Positions 34,433-43,090 of a stretch of DNA of 64,000 nt are shown piece after piece (positions within the stretch are counted from its first letter, which is position 1; each line of letters begins with the position of its first letter). The notes under the pieces were generated by a model. The model was not told where the DNA came from, ran no database searches, and saw nothing but the letters and a program-made list of their open reading frames with translations. The translations under genes and the position numbers were made by a program. The stretch is taken from the NCBI RefSeq assembly GCF_001528665.1, contig NZ_BBYJ01000007.1:1-64000 (forward strand), in the 5' to 3' direction. The stretch comes from Microtetraspora malaysiensis (GTDB lineage: Bacteria; Actinomycetota; Actinomycetes; Streptosporangiales; Streptosporangiaceae).

Positions 34433-35377
34433 ATGCTCGATCCCGTACGGCTCCGGGTGCTGGTCGCGGTGGCGGCGCGAGGCTCCGTCACCGCGGCGGC
34501 GCGTGAGCTGCACTATTCGCAGCCCTCGGTGAGCCACCACCTCGCCCGGCTGGAGGCCGAGACCGGGGCGAAACTGGTCCAGCGGGTGGGGCGCGGCATC
34601 CGGCTGACCGAGGCCGGCCGGCTGCTGGCCGAACGCGCGGCGGAGATCCTCGGCCGGATGGAGTCGGCCGCGGCGGAGCTCACCGCCCATGTCGGGCTGC
34701 GCGCAGGCCGGGTGCGATTGGCCGCCTTCCCCTCCGCTCTCGGCACCTTCGTCCCGGCGGCGGCCGTACGTCTCGCGGACGACCATCCGGGGCTGGACCT
34801 GCGGCTGGCCGAGGCGGAGCCGCCGGAGGCGCTGCGCATGCTCCGCGCGGGCGACGTGGACGTCGCCGTGATCTTCCGCTACGAGGAGACCGGCCCCGAG
34901 GACGACGACATCCGGCTCACGCGTCTCTTCGATGACCCGACCTGCCTCGTCACCCCGGCCAGCACGACGAACACGGGCGTGGGGAGCATCGGCGCGCATG
35001 CGGCGTCGCGGTGGATCGCCGGGTGCGACCGCTGCCGGTCCCACCTGCTCGACCTCTGCTCGCGCGCGGGGTTCGAGCCGCGCGTCTCGTTCACGACCGA
35101 CGACTACGTCGCGGTTCAGGCGATGGTGGCGGCCGGGCTCGGCGTCGCCGTCCTCCCCGCGCTGGCACTGTCCGCGCATCGCTCCGCCGGGATCCGGGTG
35201 GCCGAACTGCCCGGGTCGGCTCGGCGCGTCTTCGCCGCGACATACGGCGAGCCACCCGACCCACCGGCCACCGCCGCCCTCCTGACCGCTTTGACGCGAA
35301 GCGAGCCCCCGGGCAGCCACGGGGATGACTCTCTTCATGGCCACACGCTCGCGATATCAGATAATCTGATTGCATGA
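34433..35377 (+). CDS. LysR-family transcriptional regulator
   Basis: 314 residues, ATG with GAGGGGG upstream. Winged helix (about 1-65): RLRVLVAVAARGSVTAAARE, LHYSQPSVSHHLARLEAETG, LVQRVGRGIRLTEAG. Effector domain follows (LRAGRVRLAAFPSALGTFVP, DVDVAVIFRYEE, DDYVAVQAMVAAGLGVAVLP). It has extra Cys (CDRCRSHLLDLC). The last 20 residues run across the operator of the downstream toxin-antitoxin genes, so the natural C-terminus is probably an extended tail. Very likely regulates the divergent dehydratase gene. Confidence 0.93.
   Translation: MLDPVRLRVLVAVAARGSVTAAARELHYSQPSVSHHLARLEAETGAKLVQRVGRGIRLTEAGRLLAERAAEILGRMESAAAELTAHVGLRAGRVRLAAFPSALGTFVPAAAVRLADDHPGLDLRLAEAEPPEALRMLRAGDVDVAVIFRYEETGPEDDDIRLTRLFDDPTCLVTPASTTNTGVGSIGAHAASRWIAGCDRCRSHLLDLCSRAGFEPRVSFTTDDYVAVQAMVAAGLGVAVLPALALSAHRSAGIRVAELPGSARRVFAATYGEPPDPPATAALLTALTRSEPPGSHGDDSLHGHTLAISDNLIA
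35356..35370. promoter_or_regulatory. Toxin-antitoxin operator overlapping a -10 element
   Basis: ATCAGAT-A-ATCTGAT is a perfect palindrome of seven-base arms. GATAAT (35360-35365) inside it is a good -10 hexamer, ending eight bases before the antitoxin ATG (35374), so the transcript is probably leaderless and blocked when the operator is occupied. It lies inside the 3' end of the LysR gene. Confidence 0.7.
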
Positions 35378-35634
35378 AGGTGATGAGCGCCACAGAGGCG
35401 TCCCGGAGCTTCGCGGCCGTTCTGGATGAGGTGGAGAGCGGAGAGACCATCGTGGTCACGCGAGGAGGCAGGCGCGTCGCGGTGATCGGACCGGCCCCAA
35501 CCGCACCGGGACGCATGGTGAAGGCGTTTCTCGCCCGCAGCGCGGGCAAGCTGGACGCCAGCTTCGCGATCGATGTCGCGGCGGCTCGCGAAGCGGTTGA
35601 CGACGAGATGAGGAGCCTGTGGCCGGACGCCTGA
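35374..35634 (+). CDS. Phd/YefM-family antitoxin
   Basis: 86 residues, ATG overlapping the LysR stop (ATGA). Phd/YefM fold at the N-terminus: KVMSATEASRSFAAVLDEVE then SGETIVVTRGGRRVAVIGPA, the DNA-binding and autorepressor part. The C-terminal helix (about 45-86) should wrap the toxin. The gene overlaps the PIN toxin gene by 16 bases. The palindrome at 35356-35370 is its probable operator. Confidence 0.93.
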   Translation: MKVMSATEASRSFAAVLDEVESGETIVVTRGGRRVAVIGPAPTAPGRMVKAFLARSAGKLDASFAIDVAAAREAVDDEMRSLWPDA

Positions 35635-36026
35635 TGTTGGACACCGGCGTGCTCATCGCGGCGGAGCGGGGCCGCGGCCGCCTGGACGAGGTGATCGGCG
35701 ACGCCGACGACGTCGCCATCGCCGCGATCACCGTGGCGGAACTGCTCATGGGTGTCGAGATGGCTGAAATGGCCCACCGCCAGAGTCGGCAGTCCTTCGT
35801 CGACGAGGTCCTCGCGCTGATCCCCGTCGAGGAGTACACGACAGACGTCGCGCGAATCCACGCGCGGCTCATGGCGCATGTCCGGCGACAGGGCAAGCCG
35901 CGCGGGGCCTATGGTCTGCAGATCGCCGCCACCGCCGCCGCCACGGCGAGAACACTGATCACGATGGACTCCTCGGCGGCCTTCGACGATCTGCCCGGGG
36001 TTCGGGCGAGGGTCGTTCCCGTCTGA
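35619..36026 (+). CDS. vapC: VapC-type PIN toxin, third acidic residue replaced
   Basis: 135 residues from GTG 35619 (AGGAG close upstream); ATG 35634 is the alternative. PIN-domain RNase: Asp8 in MLDTGVLIAA, Glu41 in TVAELLMGVEMAE, and late Asp117 in TLITMDSSAAFDDL. The third acid, usually the Asp in a DLLIAATA-like motif, is Gly99 here (AYGLQIAATA; codon GGT at 35913-35915, one base from GAT). That position helps hold the catalytic metal, so activity may be weak or lost. Tightly coupled with its antitoxin gene. Confidence 0.92.
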   Translation: MAGRLMLDTGVLIAAERGRGRLDEVIGDADDVAIAAITVAELLMGVEMAEMAHRQSRQSFVDEVLALIPVEEYTTDVARIHARLMAHVRRQGKPRGAYGLQIAATAAATARTLITMDSSAAFDDLPGVRARVVPV

Positions 36027-36097
36027 GCCGCGACGGGTGCCGGGGCGGCGTCTCAAGGGGCGGGAAAACGGGATGTCGCCGGGGTGGGGTGCGTGGT

Positions 36098-36103
36098 TAT
36101 GCT
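36098..36103 (+). promoter_or_regulatory. Probable -10 element of a leaderless LysE gene
   Basis: TATGCT ends seven bases before ATG 36111. There is no ribosome-binding site before that ATG, so a leaderless message is likely. Confidence 0.45.
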
Positions 36104-36110
36104 CCGCTCC

Positions 36111-36752
36111 ATGCCCGAGATCACCACTCTCGTTCTCTTCGCGGCGGCCACGATGGCGCTGCTCGTCGTGCCCGGCCCGGCCGTGGTCTACATCGTGACC
36201 CGCAGCGTCGCCCAGGGCAGGTCCGCCGGTCTGGTCTCGGTGCTCGGCGTCCACGTGGGCTCCGTGGTCCACGTCGTCGCCGCCGCGCTCGGCATCAGCG
36301 CCGTGCTCGCCGCCTCCGCCACCGCGTTCACGATCGTGAAGTACGTCGGCGCGGCCTACCTCGTCTACCTCGGTGTACGGAAGCTGATGGCCCGGGCCCC
36401 GGAGGGCGAGGAGCCCGCGATCGAGCGGGCGTCACGGACCCGGCTCTTCGCCGAGGGGTTCGTGGTCAACGTGCTCAACCCCAAGACGGCGATCTTCTTC
36501 CTGGCGTTCCTGCCGCAGTTCACCGACCCCGCACGGGGCCCGATCGCGCCGCAGATCGTGTTGCTCGGCGTGATCTGGATCGTGCTCGGGATGGCCAGCG
36601 ACGGCACGTACGCGCTGCTCGCCTCGGCGCTCGCCGGGCGGCTGCGGCGCTCCGCCCGGGCCCGGCGGCGGATCGACGTGGGCAGCGGCGTCGTGTATTT
36701 GGGGCTCGGCGCGGTGGCCGCCCTGGCGGGCGAGGGCGCCAGGAAGCTCTGA
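36111..36752 (+). CDS. LysE/RhtB-family amino-acid exporter
   Basis: 213 residues from ATG 36111. Six membrane helices and the family signatures: ALLVVPGPAVVYIVTRSVAQ near the N-terminus (GP motif and basic loop), LGVHVGSVVHVVAAALGIS, KYVGAAYLVYLGVRKL and GFVVNVLNPKTAIFFLAFLPQF (about 110-132). It exports an amino acid or small metabolite such as threonine, homoserine or lysine. It stands alone between the toxin gene and the convergent acyl-CoA synthetase operon (22-base gap). The frame extends nine codons upstream, but the TATGCT box favours ATG 36111. Confidence 0.93.
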   Translation: MPEITTLVLFAAATMALLVVPGPAVVYIVTRSVAQGRSAGLVSVLGVHVGSVVHVVAAALGISAVLAASATAFTIVKYVGAAYLVYLGVRKLMARAPEGEEPAIERASRTRLFAEGFVVNVLNPKTAIFFLAFLPQFTDPARGPIAPQIVLLGVIWIVLGMASDGTYALLASALAGRLRRSARARRRIDVGSGVVYLGLGAVAALAGEGARKL

Positions 36753-36774
36753 GCCGCGCCGAGCCTCGCCCGGT

Positions 36775-38367
36775 TCAGGTCGTGGCGGCGGCGCGTGCCG
36801 CCGTCTCCTTGGCCCACCGGTAGTCGGCCTTGCCCGCGGGCGAGCGGACCATCTCGTCCACGAACGCGTACGTCCGGGGCACTTTGTAGCCCGACAGCCG
36901 CTCCCGGCAGTAGGCGTCGAGTTCCTCCCGGGTCGGGGCGGTCCCCTCGTACGGCTGGACGACGGCGGCCACCCGGGAGCCCCACCGCTCGTCGGGGATG
37001 CCGGTGACCACGGCGTCGAACACCGCCGGGTGGCCCTTGAGCACCGCCTCGACCTCCTCGGGGAAGACCTTCTCCCCTCCCGTGTTGATGCACTGGGAGC
37101 CGCGGCCGAAGACGCGGATGGTGCCGTCCTCCTCCACCAGGGCGAGGTCGCCGGTCAGCAGCCAGCGGGTGCCGTTCTCGTCGGTGACGAAGGTGCGGGC
37201 CGACTTCTCCGGGTCCTTGTAGTAGGCGGTGGCGATCCGTCCGGCCTTGGCCACCGTGCCCATCTCGCCGGATCCCGGCGTGACCGGGCGCAGCGCGTGA
37301 TCGAGCACGGCGATCGTCGAGTTGGTGTTGGGCTGGTACTTCATGCCGGACTCGGGCGAGGAGTCGGACAGCGCGGACGCGGTGTACCCCGACTCGGTGG
37401 AGCCGAAGTTGTCCACGATCATCACGTGCGGCAGCACCTCCTGGAGGCGGTCGCGGACCGCCCCGGTCAGGATGGCGCCGGTGGAGCTGATCACGGCGAG
37501 TGCGGACAGGTCGTAGGAGCCCGCCGCGATCTCCTCGGCGAGCGGGCGGGCCATCGCGTCGCCGGTGAGGTTGACGGTGAGGACGCCGTTGCGCTCGATC
37601 GCGCGCAGGGCGTCGGCGGCGTCGAACTTCCGGGTGTAGACGATGGTCCCGCCGAACCACCAGGCGATGTACGTCGCCATCTGGGCCGCGCCGTGCATCA
37701 GCGGGGCCGCCGCCATCATGACCAGCGGGCCGGCGTTCCTGGCCTGCTCGATCAGCGCCTCCGGCGTCTTCACCGGCTCGCCGTACGGGTTGCCGGCACC
37801 GAAGGCCATGAAGAGGTCCTCGACCCGCCACATCACCCCCTTGGGCATGCCGGTCGTGCCGCCGGTGTAGATGATGTAGAGATCGTCGCCGGAGCGCGGC
37901 GGGAAGTCCCGGGTGGGCGGGCTCCCCTCCAGCGCCGTGTCGTACGGCACCGCGCCCGGCACGCGGGAGTCGCCGCCGACCGCGATGAGGTGGCGCAGTT
38001 CGGGGGCGTCCGTGGCGACGGCCGCGACCCGGTCGTCGAACTCCACGTCGAACAGGAGCGCCGCGATGTCGGAGTCGCGGTAGAGGTAGAGCAGTTCGGA
38101 CTCGACGTACCGGTAGTTGACGTTCACCGGCACCGCGCGGATCTTCAGCGCGGCCAGCAGGCCGACGACGTACTCCACCCCGTTGCAGAGGTGGAGCCCG
38201 ACGTGCCGGCCGGGCCCGATCCCGTGCGCGGCCAGGTGGTGGGCCAGCCGGTTGGCCCGCTGGTCCAGGTCGGCGTAGGTGACGCGCTCGTCGCCACAGG
38301 CGACCGCCGTGCGGTCCCCCACCGCGTCGGCGAGTCCCTCGAACAGATCGGCGTGGTTGAACTCCAT
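36775..38367 (-). CDS. Acyl-CoA synthetase, FadD19-like (last gene of operon)
   Basis: 530 residues. ATP-dependent adenylation then CoA loading of a carboxylic acid. Motifs in order: YIIYTGGTTGMPKGVMW (P-loop, about 165), FGSTESGY (about 320), TGDLAL and EDGTIRVFGRGSQCINTGGEKVFPEEVE (hinge, about 415), catalytic Lys in SPAGKADYRWA (about 515). Overall it resembles mycobacterial FadD19, which activates sterol side chains; the same company there (Ltp thiolase homologues, DUF35 protein, EchA19) supports the comparison, though the true substrate cannot be read from sequence. ATG has GAAGG seven bases upstream; 21 bases after the preceding gene. Confidence 0.9.
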   Translation of the reverse strand: MEFNHADLFEGLADAVGDRTAVACGDERVTYADLDQRANRLAHHLAAHGIGPGRHVGLHLCNGVEYVVGLLAALKIRAVPVNVNYRYVESELLYLYRDSDIAALLFDVEFDDRVAAVATDAPELRHLIAVGGDSRVPGAVPYDTALEGSPPTRDFPPRSGDDLYIIYTGGTTGMPKGVMWRVEDLFMAFGAGNPYGEPVKTPEALIEQARNAGPLVMMAAAPLMHGAAQMATYIAWWFGGTIVYTRKFDAADALRAIERNGVLTVNLTGDAMARPLAEEIAAGSYDLSALAVISSTGAILTGAVRDRLQEVLPHVMIVDNFGSTESGYTASALSDSSPESGMKYQPNTNSTIAVLDHALRPVTPGSGEMGTVAKAGRIATAYYKDPEKSARTFVTDENGTRWLLTGDLALVEEDGTIRVFGRGSQCINTGGEKVFPEEVEAVLKGHPAVFDAVVTGIPDERWGSRVAAVVQPYEGTAPTREELDAYCRERLSGYKVPRTYAFVDEMVRSPAGKADYRWAKETAARAAATT

Positions 38368-38388
38368 CCCGGGGACCTTCTCTACGAC

Positions 38389-39537
38389 TTAGGGTTTCCG
38401 GTTGCTGACGATCCACATGGCGAAGAACTGGGCGCCTCCGCCGTACGCGTGGCCGAGGGCGGTGGCGGCGCCCTCGACCTGGTGCTCTCCGGCCATGCCG
38501 CGCACCTGCAGCGCGGCCTCGGCGAACCGGATCAGCCCGGACGCGCCGATGGGGTTGGAGCTCAGCACTCCGCCGGAGGGGTTCCACGGGATGTCGCCGT
38601 CGAGCGCGGTGCATCCGGCCTCGGTGAGCTTCCATCCCTCGTTCTCGGGGGCGAAGCCGAGGTTCTCCAGCCACATCGGCTCATACCAGGAGAACGGGAC
38701 GTAGACCTCGGCCACGTCGATGTCCCTGCGCGGGTCGGTGACGCCCGCCTGGCGGTAGACGTCGGCGGCGCAGTCCTTGCCCGCCTGCGGGCTGACGGTC
38801 TCCCGCCCGGCGCGCGTGAGCGGCTCGGAGCGCATGGCCGCGCCGTGGATCCAGGCGGGCGTCCCGGTGACCGCCTTCTCCGACGCCAGCACGATCGCGC
38901 ACGCGCCGTCGGAGGAGGGGCAGGTCTCCAGGTACCGGATCGGCTCCCAGAGCATCGGGGTGGACTCCACCATGGCGCGGTCGATCCCGGGGATGCGCAG
39001 GTGCGCGTACGGGTTCTTCAGCGCGTTGCGCCGGTCCTTGACGGCGACGAGGGCGCCGATGTGGTCGGGCGCGCCCGACCTGCGCATGTACTCGCGAATG
39101 TGCGGGGCGAAGTAGCCGCCCGCGCCGACGACCAGCGAGGCGCCGAACGGCAGGTGCGTGGACAGCGCCCAGGTGGCGTTGGACTCCGACTGCTTCTCGA
39201 ACGCCACCACGAGCACGCGGTCGTGGACGCCGCCCTGGATCAGGGACGCGCCGACCAGCGCGGTGGAGCCGCCGACCGAGCCCGCCGTGTGGACCCGCGT
39301 CATGGGCTTGCCCGCGGCGCCGAGCGCGTCGGCGAGGTACGCCTCGGGCATCATGACGCCCTCGAACATGTCCGGGGCCTTGCCGACGACGACCGCGTCG
39401 ATGTCCGCGAAGGTCAGCCCGGCGTCGTCGAGCGCGCGCAAGGCGGCCTCGCGGACCAGCCCGGCCATCGAGACGTCCGTGCGCTTGGTCGTGTAGCGCG
39501 TCTGTCCCACACCGATGACGGCGCAGCGTTCACCCAC
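38389..39537 (-). CDS. Thiolase-like lipid-transfer protein (Ltp type)
   Basis: 382 residues, GTG start overlapping the previous gene by eight bases. SCP2-thiolase fold: CAVIGVGQTRYTTKR, REAALRALDDAGLTFADID, YGGGAQFFAMWI at the end. Where thiolases carry the acyl-accepting Cys the sequence reads VHTAGSVGGSTAL, so the nucleophile is missing. Ltp proteins of sterol catabolism (for example Ltp2) have this change and act, with a DUF35 partner, as retro-aldolases that shorten the side chain. A DUF35 gene lies in this operon, so an aldolase or a similar C-C cleaving role is more likely than thiolysis. Confidence 0.9.
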   Translation of the reverse strand: MGERCAVIGVGQTRYTTKRTDVSMAGLVREAALRALDDAGLTFADIDAVVVGKAPDMFEGVMMPEAYLADALGAAGKPMTRVHTAGSVGGSTALVGASLIQGGVHDRVLVVAFEKQSESNATWALSTHLPFGASLVVGAGGYFAPHIREYMRRSGAPDHIGALVAVKDRRNALKNPYAHLRIPGIDRAMVESTPMLWEPIRYLETCPSSDGACAIVLASEKAVTGTPAWIHGAAMRSEPLTRAGRETVSPQAGKDCAADVYRQAGVTDPRRDIDVAEVYVPFSWYEPMWLENLGFAPENEGWKLTEAGCTALDGDIPWNPSGGVLSSNPIGASGLIRFAEAALQVRGMAGEHQVEGAATALGHAYGGGAQFFAMWIVSNRKP

Positions 39538-40582
39538 GACGGGCTCCTTCCTCGGACGGGGGCGCCGACTCCAGCACGGCGACGAGGTTCTGCTGGAGGC
39601 AGGGCCCCGAGGTCGCGTGCGCGACGGCCCGGCGGGCCCGGCCGTCGAGGATCCGCCGCGCGGCCTCGCCGAGGCGGATCAGCCCGGCCGCCATGACGGG
39701 GTTGGCGGCGAGCGGCCCGCCCGAGGGGTTGATCACGGTGTCCTCGGGCAGGTCGAGCGCCGCGCGCAGCATGGGCTCCTCGTGGCTGAACTGCACGTGC
39801 AGCTCGGCGACGTCCACCGGCCCCTTGCCGACGCCCGCCGCGCGGGCCGCGTCCGCCGCCGACGGCGACCTGGACAGGTCGCGCATCCCGAGGTAGTGCG
39901 GCTCGATCCGGTGCGCGATGCCGCCGATGTACGCCGGGGTCTCGGCCAGTTCCCTGGCCAGGTCGCCGGCGGCCAGCACGACCGCCGCGGCCCCGTCGGT
40001 GATCGGCGCGATGTCGTACGGCCGGAGCGGTTCGACCTCGTACTCCGTTCCGGAGGGGTCGGGCAGGTCGAGGGCGTGGGGGTTGGCCCGGCCGTCGGCG
40101 CGGCTGCGCCGGACGATCTCGTCCAGTTCGGCCCGGTCGCCGCCGAGCGCGGCGGCCTGCAGCGCGGCGTAGGAGACCTGGTCGAGGCCGAGCGGCGCGA
40201 GATAGTACGGGTCGAGCTGGAGCGTCATGACCTCCCGCAGGTCGCCGGTCGACGACTTGCCGAAGCCGTAGACGAGGGCGGAGTCGATGTCGCCGTGCTG
40301 GAGCCGGACCCACGCCTCGTACAGCGCGAACGCGGCGTCCATCTCGACGTGGCTCTCGCTGATCGGCGGCCAGGCGCCGAGCGCGTCGAGGGCGGAGACG
40401 AAGGAGAACGGCGCGCCGGCGAGGTAGTCGCACGAGCCCGAGCAGGTGAACCCGAACCGCGACAGCCCGGTCGCCCGGCGCACCTCCTCGATCACCGGGT
40501 GCAGCGTCTCGGCCTCGGTCAGGCCGGTGTCGTGTCCGCTGTGCGCGGTCTGGGCGAACGCCACGACGGCGACGTCGCGCAT
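39530..40582 (-). CDS. Second thiolase-like lipid-transfer protein (Ltp type)
   Basis: 350 residues; ATG 40582 overlaps the DUF35 stop (ATGA). Thiolase superfamily, shorter and more divergent than its neighbour: RDVAVVAFAQTAHSGHDTG, GFTCSGSCDYLAG (a Cys pair near residue 50 typical of one Ltp branch), DGAAAVVLAAG, PVDVAELHVQFSHEEP, INPSGGPLAANPVMAAGLIR. As with its partner I do not see a normal thiolase Cys-His-Cys set. In mycobacterial sterol clusters two such proteins (Ltp3, Ltp4) are encoded beside a DUF35 protein in the same way, possibly forming a hetero-complex. Confidence 0.88.
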   Translation of the reverse strand: MRDVAVVAFAQTAHSGHDTGLTEAETLHPVIEEVRRATGLSRFGFTCSGSCDYLAGAPFSFVSALDALGAWPPISESHVEMDAAFALYEAWVRLQHGDIDSALVYGFGKSSTGDLREVMTLQLDPYYLAPLGLDQVSYAALQAAALGGDRAELDEIVRRSRADGRANPHALDLPDPSGTEYEVEPLRPYDIAPITDGAAAVVLAAGDLARELAETPAYIGGIAHRIEPHYLGMRDLSRSPSAADAARAAGVGKGPVDVAELHVQFSHEEPMLRAALDLPEDTVINPSGGPLAANPVMAAGLIRLGEAARRILDGRARRAVAHATSGPCLQQNLVAVLESAPPSEEGARRG

Positions 40583-41550
40583 CACACCCCACCTCCCGGC
40601 ACGCCGGCGGAGAGGTCGACGTCGGGCTCGCCGGTGGGGGCGAACCACCTGATGTTGGCCATGGACATCGTGCGTTCCTCCGGAGGCACCCAGACGGCGC
40701 GCACCCGCATCCCCTGCCGCACCTCGTGCGCGGGGACGCCGCCGACCAGAGCGATCATCGGGATGTCGGCGCCGTCGAGCATGATGTACGCGGAGACGAA
40801 CGGCACCTCGGGGGCGCGCGGGTCGGGCAGGTTGTTGATGGCGAAGGTCGTGACGGTGCCGGTGTCGGCGACCTCCCGCTCCTCCTGGATCAGGACCCCG
40901 CAGGACGGGCAGGAGGTGCGGTAGGGGACGTACACCTGGTCGCAGGTGGCGCACCGGCCGCCGAGGATGACGCCATCCTTGATCTTCGTGAAGAAGCGGG
41001 TGAGCGCCGCGCCGGGGCGCACCCGGTACTCCGCCCGCACCGGCGCGTTGATCATGGTGACCTCGGGGACGAAGCACTCGATGTCGGTGATGTTCCCGGA
41101 GGGCCGCTCCCGCCAGCGGGGCCGGACCCGCAGCCCGGGCCGCATCGCCTTGGCGGCGCCCGCGTCCACCGCGTGGACGAGCGAGGTGTCCGCGCCGTCC
41201 AGCCTGATCGTGGCCCAGGCGAACGGCCGGTCAAGGGGGTGGCCCGCGCGCGGGGCGCGCACCCACGCCCACGCCTGTACGGTGCCGGCCGGCCCGACCT
41301 CGACGTACTCGCCGGTCACGGCCTCGCCGGTGTCCGGGTCGTACTCCAGGGGAGGCACCAGCACCCGGGCTCCCGCCGTGCGGACGCCCACGATGCGCCG
41401 GTCGCGCAGCTCGGTGAGGAAGCGGCCGATGACCGGGCCGGTGCTGCGGGTGTAGCCGCCGGGGAACTCCAGCACGTGCCGGGCCTCCAGCGGGTCGGGC
41501 CCGGCGGCCGTGGTGCCGGCGGATAAAGCGGACGGCGGGTCAGATGGCAC
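40582..41550 (-). CDS. Double DUF35 (OB-fold, zinc ribbon) acyl-CoA partner protein
   Basis: 322 residues, GTG start overlapping the previous gene by 11 bases. Two tandem DUF35 units: the first (about 30-160) lacks the ribbon Cys; the second (about 185-300) has a rubredoxin-like ribbon CATCDQVYVPYRTSCPSCG followed by an OB fold (DTGTVTTFAINNLPDPRAP, VPFVSAYIMLDGAD). DUF35 proteins partner Ltp/thiolase proteins and build the acyl-CoA binding site. Tandem architecture resembles mycobacterial Rv3521. Encoded directly before the two Ltp-like genes. Confidence 0.9.
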   Translation of the reverse strand: MPSDPPSALSAGTTAAGPDPLEARHVLEFPGGYTRSTGPVIGRFLTELRDRRIVGVRTAGARVLVPPLEYDPDTGEAVTGEYVEVGPAGTVQAWAWVRAPRAGHPLDRPFAWATIRLDGADTSLVHAVDAGAAKAMRPGLRVRPRWRERPSGNITDIECFVPEVTMINAPVRAEYRVRPGAALTRFFTKIKDGVILGGRCATCDQVYVPYRTSCPSCGVLIQEEREVADTGTVTTFAINNLPDPRAPEVPFVSAYIMLDGADIPMIALVGGVPAHEVRQGMRVRAVWVPPEERTMSMANIRWFAPTGEPDVDLSAGVPGGGV

Positions 41551-43090
41551 GATCCCTGCCTTCCCAGTAGGGGGCGCGGAGCTTGCGCTTGAGCAGCTTG
41601 CCGTTCGGCTCGCGCGGCATCTCGTCGATGAAGTCGATGCTCCTGGGCCACTTCATCTTCGACAGCCGGCCCTTGAGCGAGTCGAGGATCTCGGCGGCCA
41701 GCTCGGGTCCGGGGGTGGCGCCGGGCGCGGGCTCGACGATGGCCTTGATCTGCTCGCCCCACTCGTCGTCCGGGATGCCGAAGACGGCGGCGTCGGCGAC
41801 CTTGGGGTGGACCAGCAGCTCGTTCTCGATCTCCGCGGGGTAGATGTTCGCCCCACCCGAGATGATCATGTCCGCCTTGCGGTCGCAGAGGAACAGGAAG
41901 CCGTCCTCGTCGAGGTAGCCGATGTCCCCGACCGTGAAGTGGTCGCGCAGCCGGGCCGCCTCGGTCTTGGCCGCGTCGCCCTTGTACTCGAAGCCGGAGC
42001 CGGCCATCTTCATGTAGACGGTGCCCGGGGTGCCGGCGGACACCTCACGCAGGTCGTCGTCCACGATGAGGATCTCGCTGATCGGCCAGGCGTTGCCCAC
42101 GGTGCCCGGGTGCTTCTTCCAGTCCCCGGGGGTCGCGATCGTGCCGCCTCCCTCGGTGGCCGCGTAGTACTCGTAGATCACGTCGCCCCACCACTCCAGC
42201 ATCTGGAGCTTGACCGGGACCGGGCAGGGCGCGGCCGCGTGGATCATCCACCGCAGCGAGGACAGGTCGTACGCGCGGCGGGTCTCCTCGGGCAGCGACA
42301 GCAGCCGCTTGAAGTGCGTCGGGACCATGTGGGAGTTGGTGACCCGGTACTTCTCGCACAGGCGCAGGGTCTCCTCGGCATCCCATTTGTCCATGTAGAC
42401 GAGGGTGTGTCCCATGTGCAGGGCGGTGCCGCCGAACTGCGTGACGGCGGTGTGATAGCTCGGCGAGGTGACCAGGTGGACGTTGGGCCGTCCGCTCGTG
42501 ATGCCGAAGAACCCGAGCAGGAACGACAGGAGCTCGGCCGAGTCGTCCGGGTCCGCACCGCTGAGCGGCCGCCGCACACCCTTGGGGCGGCCGGTCGTGC
42601 CCGAGGTGTAGTGCATGGTCGCGCCGGCGGTGCGGTTCTCGGGGAGGCTGTCCGGGCGGCCGTCGATCAGTTCGGCGAACGGGCGGAACCCCTCGACCCG
42701 GCCGAAGGCGAAGCACCGCTCCGGCGCGATGCCGGCCTCCTCGGCGCCCTTCGTCCCCTCGGCCGCGTACCGCTCGTCGACGAAGAAGGCCTTGGCCTCG
42801 CTGTCCGCGACGATGTAGCCGATCTCGGGTCCGGTCAGGTGCCAGTTGACGGGGGTGTAGTACCACCCGGCCTGTAACGCGGCGAGGTAGAGCGTCAGGC
42901 CGTCCACCCCGTTGGGCACCAGTCCGCAGATGCCGTCCCCCGGCTGGAGGCCGAGCTCACGGAGGCCGTGGACCAGACGGTTCGCCCGGGCGAGCAGGTC
43001 TCCCGCCCGGTGTTCCGTGCCGTCCGGATCCACCGCGGCGATCCAGTCCGGGTCGGCCTGCGCGATCCTCCAGAAACCAAGCGAGCCCAT
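41540..43090 (-). CDS. Acyl-CoA synthetase (FadD family), first gene of operon
   Basis: 516 residues, ATG with GGGAG upstream. Adenylate-forming enzyme: MHYTSGTTGRPKGVRRP (about 163), HAAAPCPVPVK, EYYAATEGGG (about 300), VGDIGYLDEDGFLFLCDRKA then DMIISGGANIYPAEIE (about 400), and catalytic Lys in PREPNGKLLKRKL (about 497). Related to bile/sterol or medium-long acyl-CoA synthetases; distinct from the second synthetase of the operon, so two different acids or two stages may be activated. The control region upstream carries a KstR-like and a KstR2-like box. Confidence 0.92.
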   Translation of the reverse strand: MGSLGFWRIAQADPDWIAAVDPDGTEHRAGDLLARANRLVHGLRELGLQPGDGICGLVPNGVDGLTLYLAALQAGWYYTPVNWHLTGPEIGYIVADSEAKAFFVDERYAAEGTKGAEEAGIAPERCFAFGRVEGFRPFAELIDGRPDSLPENRTAGATMHYTSGTTGRPKGVRRPLSGADPDDSAELLSFLLGFFGITSGRPNVHLVTSPSYHTAVTQFGGTALHMGHTLVYMDKWDAEETLRLCEKYRVTNSHMVPTHFKRLLSLPEETRRAYDLSSLRWMIHAAAPCPVPVKLQMLEWWGDVIYEYYAATEGGGTIATPGDWKKHPGTVGNAWPISEILIVDDDLREVSAGTPGTVYMKMAGSGFEYKGDAAKTEAARLRDHFTVGDIGYLDEDGFLFLCDRKADMIISGGANIYPAEIENELLVHPKVADAAVFGIPDDEWGEQIKAIVEPAPGATPGPELAAEILDSLKGRLSKMKWPRSIDFIDEMPREPNGKLLKRKLRAPYWEGRDRAI

